Counted from the first letter of the stretch, positions 16,979 through 26,724 are shown. The stretch: 64,000 nucleotides of DNA from Petrachloros mirabilis ULC683 (GCF_009939295.1 NZ_WVIC01000023.1:1-64000), one strand, 5' to 3'. Notes: generated by a model not told the origin, from the letters alone. Numbers and translations are program-made.

Positions 16979-17659
16979 ATGCCGTCTTCTGCAATTCAAA
17001 TTCAAGATCTCTGCTTTGGGTGGGCATCAAACAAGTCGGTGCTTGATCGCCTCACGCTGGCGGTACCCAAGGGCGAATTTTGGATGCTGTTGGGAACTAA
17101 TGGTAGTGGGAAGTCCACTTTGTTGCGAATTTTGGCGGGACTGATTGAACCGCAGTCGGGCACTTTTGAAACCGCACAGCCTTTGGGGTTTGTGTTTCAA
17201 AACCCCGATCATCAATTGGTGATGCCGACTGTGGGCGCTGACGTGGCCTTTGGGTTGGTGTCGGAGCAGCTTACCTTACAGCAAGTGCGCGATCGCGTCG
17301 ATGAAGCCCTAGACGCAGTTAATCTCCTGGATCTGCGCCGCCGTCCGATCTATGCCTTGAGCGGGGGTCAAAAACAACGAATTGCGATCGCAGGTGCCAT
17401 TGCCCGCCATTGCGAGGTCTTGCTACTCGACGAACCCACTGCCCTGCTTGACCCCGACAGCCAGCGCGATCTGGTGATTCAGGTGCAGCGCCTTGTCAAA
17501 GAACGGGGGCTAACGGCACTCTGGGTCACCCATCGGCTTGAGGAAGTAGACTATTGCGACGGTGCTTTTTTGCTAGAAGCTGGCCAAGTCCTCAATCAAG
17601 GAGAACCCGCTCAAATCCGAGCCCAGTTGCTAGCTAGATGGCAAGCCACTGCCAGTTAG
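16979..17659 (+). CDS. Energy-coupling-factor-type ABC transporter ATPase
   Basis: A 226-residue stand-alone ATPase. Walker A is GTNGSGKST (about 39-47), the Q-loop is QNPDHQLVMPTVGADVAFGL, which is characteristic of CbiO/EcfA-type subunits, the signature is LSGGQKQRI (about 127-135), Walker B is LLLDEPT and the switch His is in WVTHRLEE. Such ATPases drive uptake of vitamins or metals together with a T subunit and S component, which are not in the window. The stop overlaps the end of the DUF928 gene by 4 bp, tail to tail. Confidence 0.9.
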   Translation: MPSSAIQIQDLCFGWASNKSVLDRLTLAVPKGEFWMLLGTNGSGKSTLLRILAGLIEPQSGTFETAQPLGFVFQNPDHQLVMPTVGADVAFGLVSEQLTLQQVRDRVDEALDAVNLLDLRRRPIYALSGGQKQRIAIAGAIARHCEVLLLDEPTALLDPDSQRDLVIQVQRLVKERGLTALWVTHRLEEVDYCDGAFLLEAGQVLNQGEPAQIRAQLLARWQATAS

Positions 17660-18378
17660 GGTCGTGCAATCTGCTGGTCTGAAACAGTCTCAAGCCTGAC
17701 ATTTTCATTTTTGAGCAGATCTTGCCAAGCCCGAGACAAGGTATCATTCGTGGGATTTGACTCACGCAAAATTGCTAATTCCCGCAGGGCATCATACCAG
17801 TATCCCGCTTGAGCATAGACTTCATGGCGTTGTTCTGGCCGTGCAGATTCTACTTGAGCCATCAGGCTAGGACTTGCCCGCACATACTGAAGCCAGCCAT
17901 CCGCAACTTGGTTGCCCGAGGGTTCATTCGGGTCACAGACCAGTTCCACCATCCAGCGATAGTCCTTGCCTGTTTCGAGTGGGGGCAAGGTCGCGTGAGC
18001 CGGTAGTGTCAATCGTGAGATACCTGCTTTACCCGTGATGCGAAAGCTGGTGCTGTAAAGAGCAACTTCTTCAGTCGGAGAAATGGCCTGAGCCAAGGTA
18101 AAGCGTAGGTAGTTGAACGTATTTTCTGGGGTAAACCAATAAACCGTTGGATATTCCGCCGCCGTCCAACCTGCGTGATTCACAGGCACTAATGTAGTGA
18201 GGGGGGGGCTCATATCGGCTTGACAGCGTCCGGTTCGGGTTGCCGCCCCCTCTCGATTACCAGCCTTACCACTTAGTTGGGGTGGGGGGGTGTAGCTTGC
18301 CCACATAGGGAAAAACGCACTGAGAGCACCGACTACCAGAGTTGAGGTTAATACCGGAGCCAGAATTCGAGTGTTCAT
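17656..18378 (-). CDS. DUF928 domain secreted protein
   Basis: The protein starting at ATG 18378 (MNTRILAPVLTSTLVVG) is 240 residues, with a signal peptide to about residue 25. The body has the DUF928 pattern: LTTLVPVNHAG...YPTVYWFTPE near residue 80, GKDYRWMVELVCDP with one Cys of a probable disulfide, and a helical C-terminal part WYDALRELAILRES. The family is common in cyanobacteria, often beside CHASE2 or caspase-like genes, which are absent here. Function is unknown; a periplasmic location is inferred. An in-frame earlier start at 18393 is less likely. Confidence 0.8.
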   Translation of the reverse strand: MNTRILAPVLTSTLVVGALSAFFPMWASYTPPPQLSGKAGNREGAATRTGRCQADMSPPLTTLVPVNHAGWTAAEYPTVYWFTPENTFNYLRFTLAQAISPTEEVALYSTSFRITGKAGISRLTLPAHATLPPLETGKDYRWMVELVCDPNEPSGNQVADGWLQYVRASPSLMAQVESARPEQRHEVYAQAGYWYDALRELAILRESNPTNDTLSRAWQDLLKNENVRLETVSDQQIARP

Positions 18379-18603
18379 GGGTTTTACCGACATAGAACGT
18401 TCACTTCAGGACTGGAGTGGACAAAGTAGAGTTTAAACTCATTGGCCAGCCCAGGAAAAGATGCTTCTAGCCTTATTAGCCTTAGCACTGGCCTAAGCTC
18501 AACACCGCAAATCCACAAGGTTTCTGCTCTGCAAGCTTTATGAAAGCTAGGGTGTCCAAAAGGTTCCCAACGGGAATCGCTTGGCCAAACAAAGTCCCTG
18601 AGT

Positions 18604-18757
18604 TGATTGACTGACAAAACTCGAACTGCCCTCACCCCAACCCCTCTCCCAGAGCAGGAGAGGGGCTTCAAGCCTAGTTCCTAACTCCGGCTCCCCTTCT
18701 CCCCTTTTGGGAGAAGGGGTTGGGGGATGAGGGAAAAAGATTTGGCAGTCAACCAGA
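18604..18757. mobile_element. 154-bp TTGACTGACAAA-type miniature element with 9-bp target duplication
   Basis: The left end is TGATTGACTGACAAAA and the right end is TTTGGCAGTCAACCAGA. Perfect direct repeats TCCCTGAGT flank it at 18595-18603 and 18758-18766. The interior core (CCCTCACCCCAACCCCTCTC and its mirror) is shared with the ACGTGAGTTCGAC family at 40394, although the termini differ. It lies in the 730-bp gap 18379-19108. Confidence 0.75.
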
Positions 18758-18831
18758 TCCCTGAGTACAGGTCACCCTCATTCCAACTTATTACGCATGG
18801 GCTGTAGATGCTGTGATGAGTCCAGTCTAGG

Positions 18832-19019
18832 TCAGTGAGCTGGGTCATTGCCAGATGCCAACTTGACCCTTGAGAGGTTTGAGGTTGTGGCTGAGAAGTT
18901 TTGGTCAATAAAGTAAAGAATCGGGCGATGAATCAATTGACCACTTGTTGGATCAGAGAGATACATCTGAAGGACTGGCTGGCAATTCGCAATCTTTCCA
19001 GGCAGAGTGTCAATCTCTT
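18832..19019 (-). other. Possible gene remnant interrupted by an element
   Basis: A minus-strand open frame enters from the truncated TATAGCGGTT element and then reads IDTLPGKIANCQPVLQMYL followed by SDPTSGQLIHRPILYFIDQN, which has protein-like composition, ending at 18832. It has no start of its own outside the repeat. It could be the 3' part of a decayed gene, or chance. No family is recognised. Confidence 0.22.
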
Positions 19020-19021
19020 TA

Positions 19022-19085
19022 TAGCGGTTCTCACCTGAGTGAGGTATGGGGTGTGGGGGTGGAACCCCCACGCAGGGGGCACTGC
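19022..19085. mobile_element. Truncated TATAGCGGTT-type miniature element
   Basis: The sequence from TAGCGGTTCTCACC to GCAGGGGGCACTGC matches the left 60% of the copies at 38168 and 60557, then diverges. The second arm of its internal hairpin and the right terminus are missing. It sits just downstream of ccmK4. Confidence 0.65.
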
Positions 19086-19108
19086 AGTGCGATGGTTACC
19101 CCGTAGCG

Positions 19109-19456
19109 TTACCGGGCCGGAGGCAAGGGTGCGTTCAAGCCTTCAACGGCACGACGAAATTCCTCGACAGACTCATGATATTCAATGTCCATGACTGCCT
19201 CGACATTTTCGTGGGGTCGGGGAATGACAACCCAGGTTTCAAGTACACCACCTGGGGTTTTTTGAGCCGCTTCTACCCCAGCTTCCATGGCCATCTTGAC
19301 TTCTTGAACATCACCGCGAATATTGATCACAAAGCGGGCACTGCCAGCTCGAATATAGTTCACCAGCGTCACCCGTCCCGCCTTTACCATGGCATCAGCA
19401 GCGGCTAATACGGGTGGAAATCCTTTGGTTTCAAGCGACCCAACTGCCTGTGGCAT
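19109..19456 (-). CDS. ccmK4: Carboxysome shell protein CcmK4
   Basis: A single BMC domain of 115 residues beginning MPQAVGSLETKGFPPVLAAA, with VTLVNYIRAGSARFVINIRG (pore-side strands) and WVVIPRPHENVEAV. CcmK hexamers tile the carboxysome shell. The KxxGSARF pattern and the upstream ccmK3 match the satellite ccmK3-ccmK4 locus of beta-cyanobacteria. A GAGGAG ribosome site lies 7 nt before the ATG at 19456; a TTG two codons earlier is rejected. It follows ccmK3 by about 120 bp on the same strand. Confidence 0.9.
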   Translation of the reverse strand: MPQAVGSLETKGFPPVLAAADAMVKAGRVTLVNYIRAGSARFVINIRGDVQEVKMAMEAGVEAAQKTPGGVLETWVVIPRPHENVEAVMDIEYHESVEEFRRAVEGLNAPLPPAR

Positions 19457-19577
19457 TCCCAATCTCCTCGATCATGATGGAATTGTGTGATTCTCTGTCA
19501 GGGGAAAATGCCCCTCAGCCCTCTCATTTTAGAGTGCTGGTGCGCTCAAATTTTCTAAATCTTATGGGCCCAGGTTC

Positions 19578-19889
19578 CTAGGTTCGGTAGGGTTCAGATC
19601 TTTCCGTAAAGTCAATGGGCAGAACTGCCTCCAGGTTTTCGGTCGGATTGGGCACAATGTAATGTGCTGTGACCTCAGCTGATCCGGGTAGGGTTTCGAC
19701 CATACTGATGCCAGCATCCATGGCTCGCCGCACTTCTGCAACAGCACCCCGAATCGAGACGATATAGTGACCACTGGTGCAGCTTTCATACTTTACGAGC
19801 GTGACGTTACCTGCTTTGAGCATGGCATCCGCCGCTGCCAATACCGCCGGGAATCCGTAGGTTTCAATCATGCCAACGGCAATGGGCAT
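19578..19889 (-). CDS. ccmK3: Carboxysome shell protein CcmK3
   Basis: A 103-residue BMC protein, MPIAVGMIETYGFPAVLAAA at the start, then VTLVKYESCTSGHYIVSIRG and HYIVPNPTENLEAVLPIDF. The bulky pore-region residues in place of the GSARF loop and the HYIVPNP ending are those of CcmK3, which is known to form mixed hexamers with CcmK4. The gene order ccmK3-ccmK4 agrees. It modulates shell properties rather than forming the bulk shell (family knowledge). The main ccm cluster is not in the window. Confidence 0.88.
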   Translation of the reverse strand: MPIAVGMIETYGFPAVLAAADAMLKAGNVTLVKYESCTSGHYIVSIRGAVAEVRRAMDAGISMVETLPGSAEVTAHYIVPNPTENLEAVLPIDFTERSEPYRT

Positions 19890-19999
19890 AAAGACTCTCG
19901 GAAAATGACTGTAACTTTAATTCTTCAAACTATACCCTGATTGCTGTCCGTTCGGCGGGATTCTTTGTTTCTCAGACTGATTTTCTAGGTGGGTCTGAG

Positions 20000-20566
20000 T
20001 CAGTCATAACCATATAGACGAGCCTTTGCGAAGACTTCTGCGCCCCGAGGAGATGCCAGAACCTTCTCCCAGGTGAGGGGGGCGTGACGGCGATGATTAT
20101 AGGTGTGCTGGATGGCGGCTGCGGCTGGGGTCCATTGGGCTTGTCCGCCACACAACTGATGGAGTTGAGGCCACTCGGTTGGTAGATCTTCGACTCGATA
20201 ACAATAGTGGGCTTGGCGATCGCAGATGGCCATCCACTCTAAATAAAAAGTAATGCGCCGGGCTAAGTCCCCCTTGGGCAACTCTAGATGGCGAGCGATA
20301 AACGTCCAATCTGGTCGGCGCAACACCTGCATTGAAGCCAGGACTGCCAGTGGATCGCGCACCTGGTGCAGAATCACAGTAAAGTCGTAGCGATCTCGAC
20401 GTTCATCGGTTTGATGCCAGGGATAATGTTTGTCGATCACTGCGAACTGCCAAGAACTCACCCCATCGACACCCATGCATTCATGACCAATGGCTAAGCC
20501 CTGAGCCTGAAACACTTGAGCTGCATATCCCGTCCCCGAACGAGGACAGCCGGTTAGCAAGAGCAA
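20000..20566 (-). CDS. Sulfotransferase-like P-loop protein
   Basis: The 188-residue protein opens LLLTGCPRSGTGYAAQVF, the 5'-phosphosulfate (PAPS) binding loop of sulfotransferases, followed by a second motif HQVRDPLAVLASMQVL equivalent to the 3'-phosphate loop (RxPxxxxxS). It is short for the family, and only TTG initiation at 20566 is available near the motif. It follows the secreted-protein gene by 12 bp, so translation may be coupled. The acceptor could be a glycan or lipid; this is not evident. Confidence 0.72.
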   Translation of the reverse strand: MLLLTGCPRSGTGYAAQVFQAQGLAIGHECMGVDGVSSWQFAVIDKHYPWHQTDERRDRYDFTVILHQVRDPLAVLASMQVLRRPDWTFIARHLELPKGDLARRITFYLEWMAICDRQAHYCYRVEDLPTEWPQLHQLCGGQAQWTPAAAAIQHTYNHRRHAPLTWEKVLASPRGAEVFAKARLYGYD

Positions 20567-20578
20567 ACCCTAAGTCCG

Positions 20579-21028
20579 CTAAGAAAGCCAGCCCCAGGCA
20601 GGGTGGTTGCTGCTCAACAGTGTCGAGGTGGGTAGCCGCAGTTGAGCTTGGGGGGTCAATGAGCCAGTCTGCAAATCGTAGAGCAGATCAATTAAGGCAT
20701 CGGCGTTTGGGGCGGCTAGCACCCGTTGAGCCAAGATATCCATGCCGTCATCAACAATGTCTTGGGCTTGGGCAATATCGGTAATGCCTTCAAGATTGGC
20801 ATGAATGGAAGTGAGTTCTTCGTGAACTATCTCGGCGTCTGGTGCTTGTGAGGCTGCCACAATCATTTGGGCAATTGCCGCACGAAAGCGAGGGACGCTA
20901 TCCATCGATTGGGTCTGGGTGATTTTAGCAGCCGGGGCATTGAGGACAGGAACATTAGAAGGCTGGGGCGCATCTGCCACTGGAATTAACAGGGTAAAGG
21001 CAGATAGGGTGACGCAACCGAAGCACAT
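20579..21028 (-). CDS. Hypothetical secreted protein
   Basis: A 149-residue protein with a signal-like N-terminus (MCFGCVTLSAFTLLIPVADA) and a helical, acidic body (residues 40-120) such as ADAEIVHEELTSIHANLEGI-like heptads. No family is recognised. It is the first gene of a minus-strand run continuing with the sulfotransferase-like gene, ccmK3 and ccmK4. An ATG at 21028 is preceded by a plausible AGGAGA box. Confidence 0.55.
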   Translation of the reverse strand: MCFGCVTLSAFTLLIPVADAPQPSNVPVLNAPAAKITQTQSMDSVPRFRAAIAQMIVAASQAPDAEIVHEELTSIHANLEGITDIAQAQDIVDDGMDILAQRVLAAPNADALIDLLYDLQTGSLTPQAQLRLPTSTLLSSNHPAWGWLS

Positions 21029-21291
21029 GATTCTGTCTCCTTAGATTTTTTGAATGCCAGATCCCGATGTCTCGGCACTTGCCAGGAGAGGATTCGGGAG
21101 GTGGGACTGACGAGGACAAACCTTTGGCTCTAGTGTACCCATCCAAGTTGCACTGGAGATCACCAGGCTCTAATCAGGGAGTTTAATGATATGAAATGTC
21201 GTTGACGCAAGCCCAAGACCTTCTATAATTCTGCTGAGTCCCCAGCCGAATTGAAGCCGTTTTCAGCTTTCAACCCAGTCAGGAGTTGATC

Positions 21292-22029
21292 ATGCTTGCT
21301 GCCGATCTGCTTTACGAAGGTAAAGCTAAAAAAATTTATCGAACCGATGTCCCCTCGGTTTTGCTGGCTGTCTACAAAGATGATGCCACGGCCTTCAATG
21401 CTCAAAAGCGGGGCGAAATTGTGGGCAAGGGCAAAATGAATTGCGCGATCGCAGCCCATTTGTTCCGACAACTCGGGGCTGTAGGCATCCCCACTCACTT
21501 TATTGATCAACCTGCCCCAGATCAGATGCGGGTCAAAGCCGTCACGATTATTCCCCTAGAGGTGGTCGTCAGGAACATTGCAGCCGGAAGTCTCTGTCAA
21601 CAAACTGGACTCAAATTGGGGACGGTCTTGAAACAACCTCTGGTGGACTTCTATTACAAAGACGATGCCCTTGGAGATCCGCTGCTAACCCGCGATCGCA
21701 TCGCCCTGCTTGAACTGGCCACTGAAGCCGAAGTGGCACAACTCCAACACATGGCACTCAAAATTAACACCATTCTCAGCGACTTTTTTCAGCAGTGCGA
21801 GATTACCCTAGTTGACTTCAAACTAGAGTTTGGCTGGGATACTCACCATCAGCTCCTACTAGCCGACGAAATTAGTCCCGATACCTGTCGGCTCTGGAAT
21901 CAAGCCGAAGCCGACCCCGACCGTCGCATTCTCGACAAAGATCGGTTCCGTCACGATCTCGGGGATGTTGAAGCTGGCTATGCCCAGGTGATGGCTCGCG
22001 TACTGGCACAGGCTCGATCGCATCCCTAA
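21292..22029 (+). CDS. purC: Phosphoribosylaminoimidazole-succinocarboxamide synthase
   Basis: PurC joins CAIR and aspartate with ATP in purine synthesis. The 245-residue protein opens MLAADLLYEGKAKKIYRT, and has KRGEIVGKGKMNCAIA, VRNIAAGSL, DEISPDTCRLW and the C-terminal helix, all typical of the short bacterial class. An AGGAG box lies 6 nt before the ATG at 21292; a TTG two codons earlier is rejected. The other purine genes seen (purL, purF) are 30 kb away. The omp85 gene follows after about 90 bp. Confidence 0.96.
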   Translation: MLAADLLYEGKAKKIYRTDVPSVLLAVYKDDATAFNAQKRGEIVGKGKMNCAIAAHLFRQLGAVGIPTHFIDQPAPDQMRVKAVTIIPLEVVVRNIAAGSLCQQTGLKLGTVLKQPLVDFYYKDDALGDPLLTRDRIALLELATEAEVAQLQHMALKINTILSDFFQQCEITLVDFKLEFGWDTHHQLLLADEISPDTCRLWNQAEADPDRRILDKDRFRHDLGDVEAGYAQVMARVLAQARSHP

Positions 22030-22122
22030 ACACTCTGCGCTAGAATACTGCCTGCTCATGTCAACCGCTAACAACAGTCCAGTCTCCGTGTTTTTCAGAT
22101 CCTCATTTTTGTGGTGTGTGAA

Positions 22123-24462
22123 GTGACTCAAGCCAAACAACAATCCCTCCTAAAACAACCCTTGGTGCTTAGCTTGACCCTGAGTGCCCTGACCACACTA
22201 ACGGCAGCACTCCCTGTCAAAGGAGAAACCACCGTGCCCCTCCGCACGGTGGCACAGATCGATGCGGAGGTGTCTCGCAACGGGTCTGAGTCACTCGCCT
22301 CGGCACAGACTGAGCGGCTGGCACAGACCTTTGATTTTGAACCCAGTCCTGAGCCAGCCCCTGTATTTCCGCTGCCCGGTACCCAACCTCCCCCAACGGC
22401 TCCGCCCACCTTGGACTTTGAGCCACCCCCTCCTACAGAGCCAGAACCCGAGGAGTCTGAAGACGCAGATGCCGACTCGGATGCCCCCGCCCCCGCTCTA
22501 GAGGACGACGATCTAGAAGTTACGCCCCCCTCAGAGTCTCCTAGCGATTTACAACTGCCCGAAGAGACCGAGCCAGGGGTGCCCCCCGAAATACCCCCCA
22601 CCGCGCCGCCCCCTGCAACGCCCCCCCCAGCCCCAGAAGCCGAGACTCAGGTGCTCGTTTCTGAGGTTTTAGTGGAAGGAGCCACCGGTGAGCTAGAGCA
22701 AATCGTCTACGAGGCTATTTCTACCCGTCCCGGCCAAACCACAACTCGAACCAGGCTCCAATCTGACATCAACGCCATTTTTGCCACTGGATTTTTCCGA
22801 GGGGTGCGGGCTGACCCCTCAGATACCCCCCTGGGGGTACGGGTCACCTTTAGCGTACAACCCAACCCCGACCTGCGTGCCGTACAAATTGCCGGTAACG
22901 AAGTGTTGACCCAAGCCACGGTAGACGAAATTTTCTCGCCCCAGTATGGCCGGATCTTAAACCTCCGCGAACTGCAAGAGGGCATTCAACGCATCAATGA
23001 GTTTTACCAAGAAGAAGGCTTTATTCTCGGACAAGTGGTGGGGTCTCCCCAGGTAGACACCGATGGAACCGTTACCCTTCAAGTTGCCGAAGGGGTGATT
23101 GAAGACATTGAAGTACGGTTTCAAACGGACGAGGGAGAGCCAGCGCGCGGTCGCACCCGCCCCTTCATCCTCACCCGCGAGATGGTCACCCAGCCTGGGG
23201 ATGTCCTCAACCAAAACCGACTCCAAACCGATTTGCAGCGGGTTTTTGCCCTGGGACTCTTTGAAGATGTTCAAGTGGGCTTAGAACCCGGCCAAGATCC
23301 ACGCAAAGTGGTGATTAGCCTCAATGTGCAAGAGCGTCGGACGGGCAGCTTTTCGGCGGGGGCAGGATTTAGCTCCAACAGCGGCTTCTTTGGCACCGGT
23401 TCATTTACGCAGAATAATGTGGGGGGTAATAACCAGCGCCTCAATACCCAGGTTCAGGTGGGTACCCGAGAGCTTTTATTTGATGTTAGCTTTACCGATC
23501 CTTGGATTGGTGGCGATCCCTTTGGGACGTCCTATACGGTGAACCTGTTTAACCGCTTGACCTTGCCCCTTGTGTTTGATGGTGGCACCGGTAATTGTGC
23601 CGAGGTTGGCGTGCCCTGCGAAGTCCGACTGCCGCCCCGCGATCCGATCAATGACCCCGCAAACAAAGATCGCCCCCGAGTGAATCGTCTCGGAGGGGGT
23701 GTGGTCTTCAGTCGGCCTTTGACTCGGGATATTGAGCAGCGCCCCCGTGCCTGGACTGTCTCTGTGGGGGCTCAATATCAACGCATCTCCATTCGGGATG
23801 CCAATTTCCGATTGAGTCCCCAAGATGAGCTAGGGAATGATCTGAGCTTCAGTGGCACTGGAAATGACGATTTGTTTACGGTGCAGGTTGGTGTGGGGCG
23901 TGATTTGCGCAATGACCCCCTCAGACCGACTCGGGGCTCGGCACTGCGCTTGGGCATAGAGCAGTCGGCTCCCATCGGTCAGGGCAGTATTGCCATGACT
24001 CGGGTGCGGGGCAGCTACAGCCATTTCATTCCCGTAAATTTGATTCGGTTGACAGAAGGGCCTCAGACTTTGGCCTTTAATGTCCAAGCTGGCACGGTTC
24101 TGGGTGATTTGCCTCCCTATGAAGCCTTCAGCTTGGGCGGCAGCAACTCGATTCGGGGTTACGGGGAAGGGGATGTCGGTAGTGGTCGCAGCTTTGTCCA
24201 AGCGACGGTTGAATACCGCTTCCCCATCTTTCAGTTCCTCGGTGGCATTGGCGGCGTCTTGTTTGTAGATGCGGGCTCGACCCTGGGAACCCAAGATAAT
24301 GTTCCTGGCAGTCCTGGCATTCTGCGGGGTAAGCCCGGAGCGGGAATTGGATATGGCGTTGGGCTGCGGGTCAATACCCCCATTGGCCCGGTGCGAATCG
24401 ACTATGCTCTCAATGATGAAGGAGATAACCGGTTCCATTTTGGGTTCGGAGAGCGGTTCTAA
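22123..24462 (+). CDS. Omp85/BamA-type outer membrane assembly protein
   Basis: A homologue of the BamA/Toc75 family that inserts beta-barrel proteins into the outer membrane. From the GTG at 22123 it has a signal peptide (to about 35), a long Pro/Glu-rich linker (70-170), three POTRA domains (about 175-400) and a 16-strand-like C-terminal barrel ending in FGFGERF with a terminal Phe. [20 protein letters not shown] contains the conserved RGY motif of the barrel loop. A GTG at 22111 is an alternative start. It heads the lpxC-fabZ-lpxA-lpxB cluster, overlapping lpxC by 1 bp, so barrel assembly and lipid A synthesis appear co-expressed. Confidence 0.92.
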   Translation: MTQAKQQSLLKQPLVLSLTLSALTTLTAALPVKGETTVPLRTVAQIDAEVSRNGSESLASAQTERLAQTFDFEPSPEPAPVFPLPGTQPPPTAPPTLDFEPPPPTEPEPEESEDADADSDAPAPALEDDDLEVTPPSESPSDLQLPEETEPGVPPEIPPTAPPPATPPPAPEAETQVLVSEVLVEGATGELEQIVYEAISTRPGQTTTRTRLQSDINAIFATGFFRGVRADPSDTPLGVRVTFSVQPNPDLRAVQIAGNEVLTQATVDEIFSPQYGRILNLRELQEGIQRINEFYQEEGFILGQVVGSPQVDTDGTVTLQVAEGVIEDIEVRFQTDEGEPARGRTRPFILTREMVTQPGDVLNQNRLQTDLQRVFALGLFEDVQVGLEPGQDPRKVVISLNVQERRTGSFSAGAGFSSNSGFFGTGSFTQNNVGGNNQRLNTQVQVGTRELLFDVSFTDPWIGGDPFGTSYTVNLFNRLTLPLVFDGGTGNCAEVGVPCEVRLPPRDPINDPANKDRPRVNRLGGGVVFSRPLTRDIEQRPRAWTVSVGAQYQRISIRDANFRLSPQDELGNDLSFSGTGNDDLFTVQVGVGRDLRNDPLRPTRGSALRLGIEQSAPIGQGSIAMTRVRGSYSHFIPVNLIRLTEGPQTLAFNVQAGTVLGDLPPYEAFSLGGSNSIRGYGEGDVGSGRSFVQATVEYRFPIFQFLGGIGGVLFVDAGSTLGTQDNVPGSPGILRGKPGAGIGYGVGLRVNTPIGPVRIDYALNDEGDNRFHFGFGERF

Positions 24463-25388
24463 TGCCCGATGCCCCTGGGGCTATAGTCTCTACCGATCAG
24501 CATACGCTTGCAGCCATCTTTGAGCGGTCTGGGGTTGGGTTACACACGGGGCAACAGACACGAGTACGGGTACACCCAGCCCCCGCTGGACGGGGACGGT
24601 ATTTTGTGCGCTCGGATGTGATGGATCTAGCAGAGGTCTCAGGGGCAGAAATTCCTGCTAGTGTTGATTCGGTCTCTCAGACCGAGTCGTCTACGGAGTT
24701 AGCGAAGGGCGCACTTCGAGTTCGCACCGTAGAGCATCTGCTGGCGGCTTTGATGGGTATGGGCATTGATAATGCCCGTATTGAAATTGATGGCTCGGAA
24801 GTTCCGATTCTAGATGGTTCGGCCCAAGGGTGGGTGGGTGCGATCGCAGCCACTGGATCGGTTAATCAGGGTGTCCCGCGCCGCCTTTGCCAGCTTTCTG
24901 CGCCAGTGTTTGTGCAAAAAGAAGATGCCTTTGTCATTGCCCTGCCTGCGCCCGCCCTGCGACTTAGCTACGCCATTGACTTTTGCCAGCCCATCATTGG
25001 CCAGCAGTGGTGGAGTGGCACCCTTTCAGACTTTTTTACTCAGATTGCACCTGCTCGCACCTTTGGGTTTGTCGAGCAAATTGAGTTACTTCAGGCGAGG
25101 GGGTTAATCAAAGGTGGTAGCCTAGAGAATGCTTTAGTGTGTAGCCCCCAAGCTTGGCTCAATCCGCCGCTAAGATTTGCCAATGAGCCGGTGCGGCACA
25201 AGATCTTAGATCTGATGGGAGACCTCAGTCTGGTGGGAGCGTTGCCACAGGCGCATGTGCTGGCCTATAAAGCCAGCCATCATCTGCATGTCCAACTGGC
25301 TCGGTGTCTTACCCAAACAGAAACAAGAGATCCTCTCAAGTCCGTGTCTTTGAGAAACCCTTCAGTGCCTTTGACGACATTTTGTTGA
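24462..25388 (+). CDS. lpxC: UDP-3-O-acyl-N-acetylglucosamine deacetylase
   Basis: LpxC is the zinc-dependent committed step of lipid A synthesis. The 308-residue protein has the GVGLHTG opening, [18 protein letters not shown] with a zinc ligand His, the DGSA segment and [15 protein letters not shown] with the other His/Asp zinc ligands. The C-terminal tail after [10 protein letters not shown] is unremarkable. The ATG overlaps the omp85 stop by one base (TAATG). Confidence 0.95.
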   Translation: MPDAPGAIVSTDQHTLAAIFERSGVGLHTGQQTRVRVHPAPAGRGRYFVRSDVMDLAEVSGAEIPASVDSVSQTESSTELAKGALRVRTVEHLLAALMGMGIDNARIEIDGSEVPILDGSAQGWVGAIAATGSVNQGVPRRLCQLSAPVFVQKEDAFVIALPAPALRLSYAIDFCQPIIGQQWWSGTLSDFFTQIAPARTFGFVEQIELLQARGLIKGGSLENALVCSPQAWLNPPLRFANEPVRHKILDLMGDLSLVGALPQAHVLAYKASHHLHVQLARCLTQTETRDPLKSVSLRNPSVPLTTFC

Positions 25389-25397
25389 ACCTTTGCC

Positions 25398-25895
25398 ATG
25401 CCGACCTTAACCAACTCCACTCCGATTTCTGCTGAACTTCAGGTGACAGAGGCTCCACTGCCCTCAATGCTTACGATTGAGGACATTCAAAAGCTACTTC
25501 CCCATCGCTATCCGTTTTTGCTCATTGATCGCATTGTTGAAAATGTGCCCGGAGAGCGAGCCGTTGGCATTAAAAACGTGACGTTTAATGAACCTTTCTT
25601 CCAGGGACATTTTCCGGGACGTCCCATTATGCCGGGGGTCTTAATTGTAGAGGCACTGGCGCAGGTGGGCGGCGTGATGCTTTTGCAGCTAGACGATATG
25701 CGCGACAAGCTCACCCTATTTGCGGGGATTGATAAAGTTCGGTTTCGGCGACCCGTTGTCCCTGGGGATCAGCTGATTTTGCGGGTTGAATTGCTGTGTA
25801 TCAAACAGCGTCGGTTCGGTAAAATGCATGGCCGAGCTGAAGTTGATGGTCAACTGGTGTCTGAGGGAGAACTGATGTTTTCCCTGGTCGATTAG
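25398..25895 (+). CDS. fabZ: 3-hydroxyacyl-ACP dehydratase FabZ
   Basis: FabZ dehydrates 3-hydroxyacyl-ACP in fatty acid elongation. The 165-residue hot-dog protein has a 25-residue N-terminal extension, then [17 protein letters not shown] and [19 protein letters not shown], carrying the catalytic His and Glu. It sits 9 bp after lpxC and 10 bp before lpxA; it competes with LpxA for 3-hydroxyacyl-ACP, which explains its place in the operon. Confidence 0.96.
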   Translation: MPTLTNSTPISAELQVTEAPLPSMLTIEDIQKLLPHRYPFLLIDRIVENVPGERAVGIKNVTFNEPFFQGHFPGRPIMPGVLIVEALAQVGGVMLLQLDDMRDKLTLFAGIDKVRFRRPVVPGDQLILRVELLCIKQRRFGKMHGRAEVDGQLVSEGELMFSLVD

Positions 25896-25905
25896 CCCAG
25901 TTCTG

Positions 25906-26724
25906 GTGGCCAAAACGGTTCAGATTCATCCCACTGCGGTGATTCACCCAGGGGCAGTGTTGGCAGAGTCAGTCGTGGTGGCACCCTACGCCATCATTGG
26001 CGAACAGGTCATCATTGGTGAGCGCACTCATGTGGGAGCCTATGTGGTTATTGAGGGTCACACTGAACTGGGTGCCGATAATCAAATTTTTCCAGGGGCT
26101 ACCATTGGACTTGCGCCCCAGGATCGTCGCTACCAAGGCGAACCGAGCGGCGTCTCCATTGGCGATCGCAACCAGATTCGAGAGCATGTCACCATTCACC
26201 GCGCGGTTGCTCGGGGTGGGCTGACCCGCATTGGCAGTGATAATGTTTTGATGACTCAGGTGCATATTGCCCATGACTGCTGCCTCCAAGATCAAGTTGT
26301 GATTGCCAGCGGCACAGGACTGGCGGGCGGGGTGCAGGTGGCCTCTCAGGTGGTCATCGGCGGCCTCGCTGGCATTCATCAAGGGGTGCAGATTGGCCGC
26401 CTGTCGATGGTGGGAGCCCAGAGTGCCATTCGCCATGATGTGCCGCCTTTTATGCTGGTGGCTGGCCACCCAGCCCGGGTTCGCGTCTTAAACCAAGTGG
26501 GTTTGCGCCGAGCTGGCACGGATTCAGAGTCCTTGCAGGCACTCAAACAGGTCTTTCGCCTGCTGTATCGCTCTGGCCAGCCCTTTGCTGAAACTCTGAG
26601 TCAACTTAGTCAGGGGTCTGATCCGTTGGTTCAGGAACTGCATCAGTTTTTAGAGCGCTCAAAACAAGCCGGTCGTCGGGGACTGACCCCTGGACGGCTT
26701 TTGACGGTGCCCTCCCCCCGATGA
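25906..26724 (+). CDS. lpxA: UDP-N-acetylglucosamine O-acyltransferase
   Basis: LpxA transfers a 3-hydroxyacyl chain to UDP-GlcNAc, the first lipid A step. The 272-residue protein is a left-handed beta-helix made of hexapeptide repeats (IHPTAVIHPGAV onward, to about 190), with the catalytic His region NQIREHVTIHRA and a C-terminal helical part. It starts with GTG at 25906 and its stop overlaps the lpxB ATG (ATGA). Confidence 0.95.
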   Translation: MAKTVQIHPTAVIHPGAVLAESVVVAPYAIIGEQVIIGERTHVGAYVVIEGHTELGADNQIFPGATIGLAPQDRRYQGEPSGVSIGDRNQIREHVTIHRAVARGGLTRIGSDNVLMTQVHIAHDCCLQDQVVIASGTGLAGGVQVASQVVIGGLAGIHQGVQIGRLSMVGAQSAIRHDVPPFMLVAGHPARVRVLNQVGLRRAGTDSESLQALKQVFRLLYRSGQPFAETLSQLSQGSDPLVQELHQFLERSKQAGRRGLTPGRLLTVPSPR

